Origin: Actinacidiphila paucisporea
Lineage (GTDB): Bacteria > Actinomycetota > Actinomycetes > Streptomycetales > Streptomycetaceae
Length of the DNA: 64,000 nt
Assembly: GCF_900142575.1 (NCBI RefSeq)
Contig: NZ_FRBI01000034.1
Coordinates: 1-64,000, forward strand
Direction: 5' to 3'
Shown here: positions 59,813 to 64,000 of the stretch, piece by piece
Position numbering within the stretch: the stretch's first letter is position 1
How the letters are laid out: each line of letters opens with the position of its first letter
Translations under genes and position numbers: made by a program
The notes under the pieces: model-generated
The model's input: only the letters and a program-made list of their open reading frames with translations
The model's database searches: none
What the model was told of the DNA's origin: nothing

Positions 59813-61975
59813 TCAGAACGCGCTCTGCCGGACCACACCGCCCACGCCGCGCGAGACGGCGAGAACCTGGCCGTTCGGTCCGGAAGTGGCGCCCATCGCA
59901 CCGTCGAAGGCGTTGCTCACGAAGGCGCTCTGCGGGAACCAGCCGCCCCAACTGCCCTTCGCGGCGTCATAGGTGCGCTGCCACAGCGTGTAGTCCCCTG
60001 CCCGGACCAGCAGTTGTACGCTGCCGCCGGTCGTCACCAGCGTCGGGGCGGCGCTGACTGTGCCGCCGAGCGAGGTCCAGCCGGACCAGGTGCCCGAGGC
60101 GTCCGCGTCCCGGGACCACACCGTGTCGTCCGCTCCGCGGACGGTGACGTGGATACGGTCGGCGGCGTCCGTCACGGCCGACGGGCGGCCGTAGAGCGCC
60201 ACTCCGGCCGGAGCCCCGATCGAGGTCCATCCGGTGGCGGGACCTCGGCCGGTCACCGTGCCGTCGGCGCCGGTGGCGAACAGCGTCCAGGCGCCGGGGC
60301 CCCGGTACGCGGCGGTGGGCGCGTCGGCGATGCGCCCACCGAGGTCCTGCCAGCGGCCCCACCTGCCCTGGGCGTACGTCCGCAGGTAGGCGTGGTCGTC
60401 CGTGCCGCGGACGAAGACGTCGATCCGTCCCGGGGAGGCGTACGCGGCGGGCTGGCCGAGGAACCGGCCGCCGGTCGGGCCGCCGAGGTCGGTGCCGGAG
60501 CCGGACCAGCGTCCGTCACGGCCGGTCGTTGCGCGCAGCGAGCCGTCGGCGTCCTGGGTGAAGGCGGTCAGCGTGTCGCCGTCGCGCACCAGCGCCGGAT
60601 CGGCTGCGGAGACGGAGGACGGGCCGCCGAGCTTCACGCCCGGGGCGTCGTCGGTGCCGGTCAGCTTGAACATCGCGGTGCCGTGCGCGGGCACCGTGAC
60701 CGTGTAGGTGCCGGTGTGCGTACCCCGGTCCGCGCGGGCCCGCAGATCGCGTACGGCCACCGCGCCGGTCAGCCCGGCCTGGGCGAAGGTCAGGGTCCGC
60801 ACGGCCGGCTGGTCGGAGCGGTTGAGCAGGACGACGGCGCGGCGCCCTGACCCCTGGAGGACCTTGCTGTACGTGTCGCCGGTGCCGTCGGTGGCGACCC
60901 GCACCCCCTGGATGCCCAGCGGGTCCTGGTCCACGGCGAGGATCTCGGGGTTGCGCAGGGTGTCGGTCATCGCCTGCGGCAGGGTGCGCGGGTCGGAGCC
61001 GATGATCAGCGGCGAAGCCATCTCGGCCCACATCACCAACTGGGTGGTGGACTCCTCCTGGTTCATCTCGTAGGAGCCGTCGGTGAGTCGCCGCATCGGG
61101 ATCAGGTAGTCGGGGTCGTTCCAGTGGCCCGGCCCCTGGGCCTCGGGGTGCCAGGCGTTGGCGTCCATGTTGCGCAGCACGTTCGGGAACTCACCCGCGG
61201 TCGGCGAGCCCCACGCGATGTCCGTTCCGGTCCGCCAGGAGTCCGCGACCGTCGGTCCGTAGACGAAGGTGTTGTGCGCGTCCTGGCCGGGGGTGTGCGG
61301 CAGGCCCCAGTCGTCGGTGAGCGGGTTGCACAGGTTCAGCAGCATCGGGCGGCCGGACTCGGCCACCGCGTCGCTGAACTGCTGGAAGGCCGGGCCCGGT
61401 TCGAGCTTCTCGCTGATCCCGCACAGGAAGTCGACCTTGACGGCGTCGATCTGCCAGCCGGCGAACTGGTCGGCGTCCTGCTGGTAATGGCCCCGGCTGC
61501 CGAGTCCGCAGCTGGCCGGGTCGTAGTCCCCCGCGTCGGTGTAGATGCCGGCCTTCAGGCCGCGCTGGTGCAGGTACGTGACCAGCGCGGGGATGCCCGA
61601 CGGGAAGCGCTCGGGGTCGGCGGTCAGCCGGCCGGCGGCGTCACGCGGGGTGGCGGCCTGCCAGCCTCCGTCGAGCCAGACGATGTCGTAACCGCTCTTC
61701 CGCAGGCCGCTGTCGACCAGGTAGTCGGCGACGCTCCTGACCTGGGTCTCGGTCGGCGCGCCCAGCCCGTAGTAGGTGTTCCAGCCCATGAAGGGCGTCG
61801 GAGCGAGGCCGCTGTCGTAGTACGCGGGCACTCCGACGGCCGGCTGCCCGTCCGGACCGTGGTGGCCGCCGACCGCCTGGGCCGTACCGGGAACGGCCAG
61901 CGCCAGCAGTGCCGCGGCGCCCGTCGCGGCGACCGCCCTGGGGGCGCGCATCAGCCCTGAACGATGCGAAGTCAT
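59813..61975 (-). CDS. Secreted GH27 alpha-galactosidase with C-terminal propeller-like domain
   Basis: 720 residues from the ATG at 61975 (GGGAGA 5 nt upstream); the longer frame lacks a ribosome binding site. Signal peptide to about 34 (GTAQA). GH27 barrel: LAPTPFMGWNTYYGLGAPTE, YDIVWLDGGWQ, nucleophile D182 in AVKVDFLCG, acid/base D287 in GPGHWNDPDYL. After an antiparallel domain (to about 455), the last 260 residues contain repeated W-x-DLGG and SWGG-type blades of a tectonin/PLL-like propeller, probably a glycan-binding part. It would release galactose from galactomannan or similar polymers outside the cell and feed the transporter and GH36. Confidence 0.93.
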   Translation of the reverse strand: MTSHRSGLMRAPRAVAATGAAALLALAVPGTAQAVGGHHGPDGQPAVGVPAYYDSGLAPTPFMGWNTYYGLGAPTETQVRSVADYLVDSGLRKSGYDIVWLDGGWQAATPRDAAGRLTADPERFPSGIPALVTYLHQRGLKAGIYTDAGDYDPASCGLGSRGHYQQDADQFAGWQIDAVKVDFLCGISEKLEPGPAFQQFSDAVAESGRPMLLNLCNPLTDDWGLPHTPGQDAHNTFVYGPTVADSWRTGTDIAWGSPTAGEFPNVLRNMDANAWHPEAQGPGHWNDPDYLIPMRRLTDGSYEMNQEESTTQLVMWAEMASPLIIGSDPRTLPQAMTDTLRNPEILAVDQDPLGIQGVRVATDGTGDTYSKVLQGSGRRAVVLLNRSDQPAVRTLTFAQAGLTGAVAVRDLRARADRGTHTGTYTVTVPAHGTAMFKLTGTDDAPGVKLGGPSSVSAADPALVRDGDTLTAFTQDADGSLRATTGRDGRWSGSGTDLGGPTGGRFLGQPAAYASPGRIDVFVRGTDDHAYLRTYAQGRWGRWQDLGGRIADAPTAAYRGPGAWTLFATGADGTVTGRGPATGWTSIGAPAGVALYGRPSAVTDAADRIHVTVRGADDTVWSRDADASGTWSGWTSLGGTVSAAPTLVTTGGSVQLLVRAGDYTLWQRTYDAAKGSWGGWFPQSAFVSNAFDGAMGATSGPNGQVLAVSRGVGGVVRQSAF

Positions 61976-62077
61976 GTCATTCTCCCGAACGTTGGGGATA
62001 TCGGGGCACAACGCCCGGCTCAAGGCCCGGGGTTGCCCGCCACGACGAGAACTGTGCGGGCGGCGCCAGGAGGTGTC

Positions 62078-62104
62078 AACAATTATTACTAATAAACTAA
62101 AATT
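62078..62104. promoter_or_regulatory. AT-rich operator-like element upstream of GH27
   Basis: A 27-bp AT-rich run overlapping the likely promoter; the half-site AATAAACTAA resembles ROK-family operators (TTAGTTTATT). It aligns with the element before the transporter operon. Confidence 0.5.
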
Positions 62105-62516
62105 CGGGGTTGTTGGCCGCACTCCGCCCCTGACCTGGCTCGACACGGCAGACGTGGACTCCGGGACGCGGGTCCGGGGCTCCGATGAGCGGGATCTGCT
62201 CGATCCGGTGGCGCTCGCGGCCTGAGCCGCCGCCGACTGCGGCGGGGGCGGATCGGCGGCATGCCGTTCACCAGGGGGTCAGAGCCTGGCCGTCAGGTTC
62301 GCCCCCGGGATCCCGACGGACAGGGGCACTGAGGGTGCCGATCGACCATCCGGCCGGGTCCTCGGAAAATCTCCACGGCGCGGACGCCCTTGTGCGATCG
62401 CGTGCGATTGCGTGCTGTTCGCTTCGCATCGTAGCGGCGCACCTTCGCGATCCCCTATCCCTGTTCCAGACTGCGCGGGCCACCGCGCGGGAGGAGCCGC
62501 AGGAAGGGACCAGCCC
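62105..62516. other. 412-bp divergent intergenic region GH27/GH5
   Basis: No gene. Contains a 10-bp tandem direct repeat (TGCGATCGCG then TGCGATTGCG, 62393-62412) and presumably the GH5 promoter. Confidence 0.5.
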
Positions 62517-63972
62517 GTGGAATCGTCATATCTTGCCCTGTCGAGAAGGGCCCTGTTCAGGCTGTGCAGGATCGTCATCGTGCTCGCTCTCGCGGCGGCC
62601 ACGCTCGCGACCTTCGGATCCAGCCAGGCCCACGCGTCCACCAGCCAGTACAGGGGTGTGAACTGGGCAGACCAGCGGGACAACTTCGTCAACGGCGTCC
62701 TGTACGTGTCCGGCCTCGGATCCTCCGACACGTATTCGTCGGCCGCTGCCACGGCCAACCAGGTGGTCGGCCAGATGTACTCGATCACCGGCGCCAACAC
62801 CGTCCGTATGCCGATCAACGAGCCCACTGTCTCCACCTATTGGTCGACGTACACCGGGGCGATCGACACGGCGCTGACCAAGGGCAAGGTGATCCTGGCG
62901 TACTGGGCCTACACCGGCGGCAAGCCGACGAGCACGAGCGGCTTCAACCAGATGTGGGACACCGTCGTCGCCAAGTACGGGAGCAACTCCAACGCCTACT
63001 TCGAGGTCATCAACGAGCCGTACGGCTACGGCACCGGCGACCTCGACAACTTCTACAACGCCTGGCTGGCCAGGTACCCCGGCGTGCCGCGCGCGGGTCA
63101 TCCTCGACGGAGCGGGCGACGCCCAGAACGTCGCGGCGGTCGGCGGCGACAGTCGCCTGAACGGCACGATGCTCGCCGTCCATGACTACTCGTTCTTCGC
63201 CGGCTACGAGGACGAGACGGAGTGGGCGAACCACATCGCCGCCTACATCGGCGGCTACGCCGACCGCACGATAGCCACCGAGTGGGGCGGCCCGATGAGC
63301 CCGGGCAGCAAGAACGGCGTCCAGTACGACGCCATCGACTACAGCATCCCCAGCGGGTCGTTCTTCGCCGACTACGTGCGCGGCGTCAGCAGCGAACTGC
63401 GCAAGCTCGGCATGGGCAGCGTGTACTGGCCGGGCCTGCGGGACGGCGACTGGTACAGCCTGACCACCAGGTCCGGCACCGGCTCGGCCACCAGGCTGTC
63501 ACTGGTCAACCCCTCGGGGCTGACCCGGCTGCAGTACGCCTGGGGCGACGGAGGCGGCGGCACCTACGTCAGGATCGGCAACGCCGCCACCGGCCTGTAC
63601 GTCGACGGCGCCGGAGCCGCCGCCAACGGGTCCGGCGCCGACCAGTGGTCGGGCTCCGGCAGCCGTATTGAGGAGCAGTGGAGCATCGAGAACGACGGCA
63701 ACTACGTGCGGATCAAGAACCGCGCGACCGGCCTCTACCTCGACGGCATGGGCCGCACCGCCAACGGCTCGGCGGTCGGCCAGTACGCCGACACCAATGG
63801 CAACAACCAGCAGTGGTCGGTACTGACCGATGCCAACACCGTCCTGATCAAGAACCGCGGCACAGGTCTCTACCTCGACGGCATGAGCCGTACGGGCAGC
63901 GGCTCCGCTCTGGGGCAGTACAGCAACTCCGGCAGCACCAACCAGCAGTGGCGGATCACCGCCGCCGGGTGA
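62517..63972 (+). pseudogene. Secreted GH5-family glycosidase with ricin-B-like lectin, broken by a frameshift
   Basis: GTG at 62517 with GGAAGGGA 7-8 nt upstream begins a signal peptide (about 1-41) and a GH5 barrel: YRGVNWADQRDNFVNG, acid/base E167 in VINEPYGY. Near 63085-63100, within a CG-rich run (CCGCGCGCGGG), the frame shifts by one: the rest of the barrel (VILDGAGDAQNVAAV, HDYSFFAGY, nucleophile Glu in IATEWGGPM) and a three-repeat ricin-B-like lectin (IKNRATGLYLDGMG and NNQQW) continue in the other frame to 63972. The zero frame stops at 63185 after 222 residues. Slippage or sequencing error is likely. The substrate of this GH5 subfamily is not clear. Confidence 0.85.
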
Positions 63973-64000
63973 CCTCGGCCGTTGTGGCTCCCGGAGGTCG

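Noticed and set aside
62393..62412. Tandem TGCGATCGCG/TGCGATTGCG repeat as an operator
   Set aside because: Only two copies, no symmetry tied to a regulator, could be chance in GC-rich DNA.

Overview
The window reads as chromosome of a high-GC Gram-positive actinomycete, most likely Streptomyces or a close relative. Coding GC3 is very high, secreted enzymes carry CBM13/ricin-B lectin domains, and there are SARP/BTAD, MarR, PadR, HxlR and LysR regulators, F420/LLM-type oxidoreductases, a SpoIIE-type phosphatase and rare TTA codons. No rRNA, tRNA, CRISPR array or intact mobile element was found; the only mobile trace is a decayed IS21-like fragment.

Region A (about 3.5-17.5 kb) is a block of secreted polysaccharide-active enzymes. 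In order: GH76 alpha-1,6-mannanase-like, GH92 alpha-mannosidase-like, GH59 galactosidase-like, CE3-type SGNH esterase, a PQQ-type sugar dehydrogenase and a second GH59. The first five carry a ricin-B lectin domain; the second GH59 carries NEW3 and NPCBM modules instead. Both GH59 genes have a LacI-family-type palindrome with an AGAGCGCTCT core about 300 bp upstream of the start codon, and an almost identically spaced promoter block nearer the start.

Region B (17.5-48.5 kb) is mixed: a cold-shock protein, a PKD-domain secreted protein, several regulator/enzyme pairs in divergent orientation with visible operator-like repeats (PadR/monooxygenase, HxlR/quinone oxidoreductase, LysR/DMT exporter, two MarR/flavoenzyme loci), a secreted SGNH hydrolase plus beta-helix protein pair, an unusual SARP-CGNR zinc-finger fusion, a PAS-GAF-PP2C phosphatase and a STAND/TPR protein.

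Region C (48.5-64 kb) is an alpha-galactoside utilisation system on the minus strand. A secreted GH27 alpha-galactosidase is followed by an apparent operon: ABC sugar-binding lipoprotein, two permeases, intracellular GH36 alpha-galactosidase, an SDR (probably galactose dehydrogenase), a GntR/DgoR-like regulator, D-galactonate dehydratase, a mutarotase-like protein, KDPGal-type aldolase and a PfkB-type sugar-acid kinase. Together these spell import of galactosides and oxidation of galactose by the De Ley-Doudoroff route rather than the Leloir pathway. Similar AT-rich operator-like elements precede the secreted GH27 gene and the transporter gene. Two genes here, the second permease and a GH5 gene at the right edge, carry single-base frameshifts; the permease frameshift leaves its N-terminal half in one open frame with the GH36 gene.
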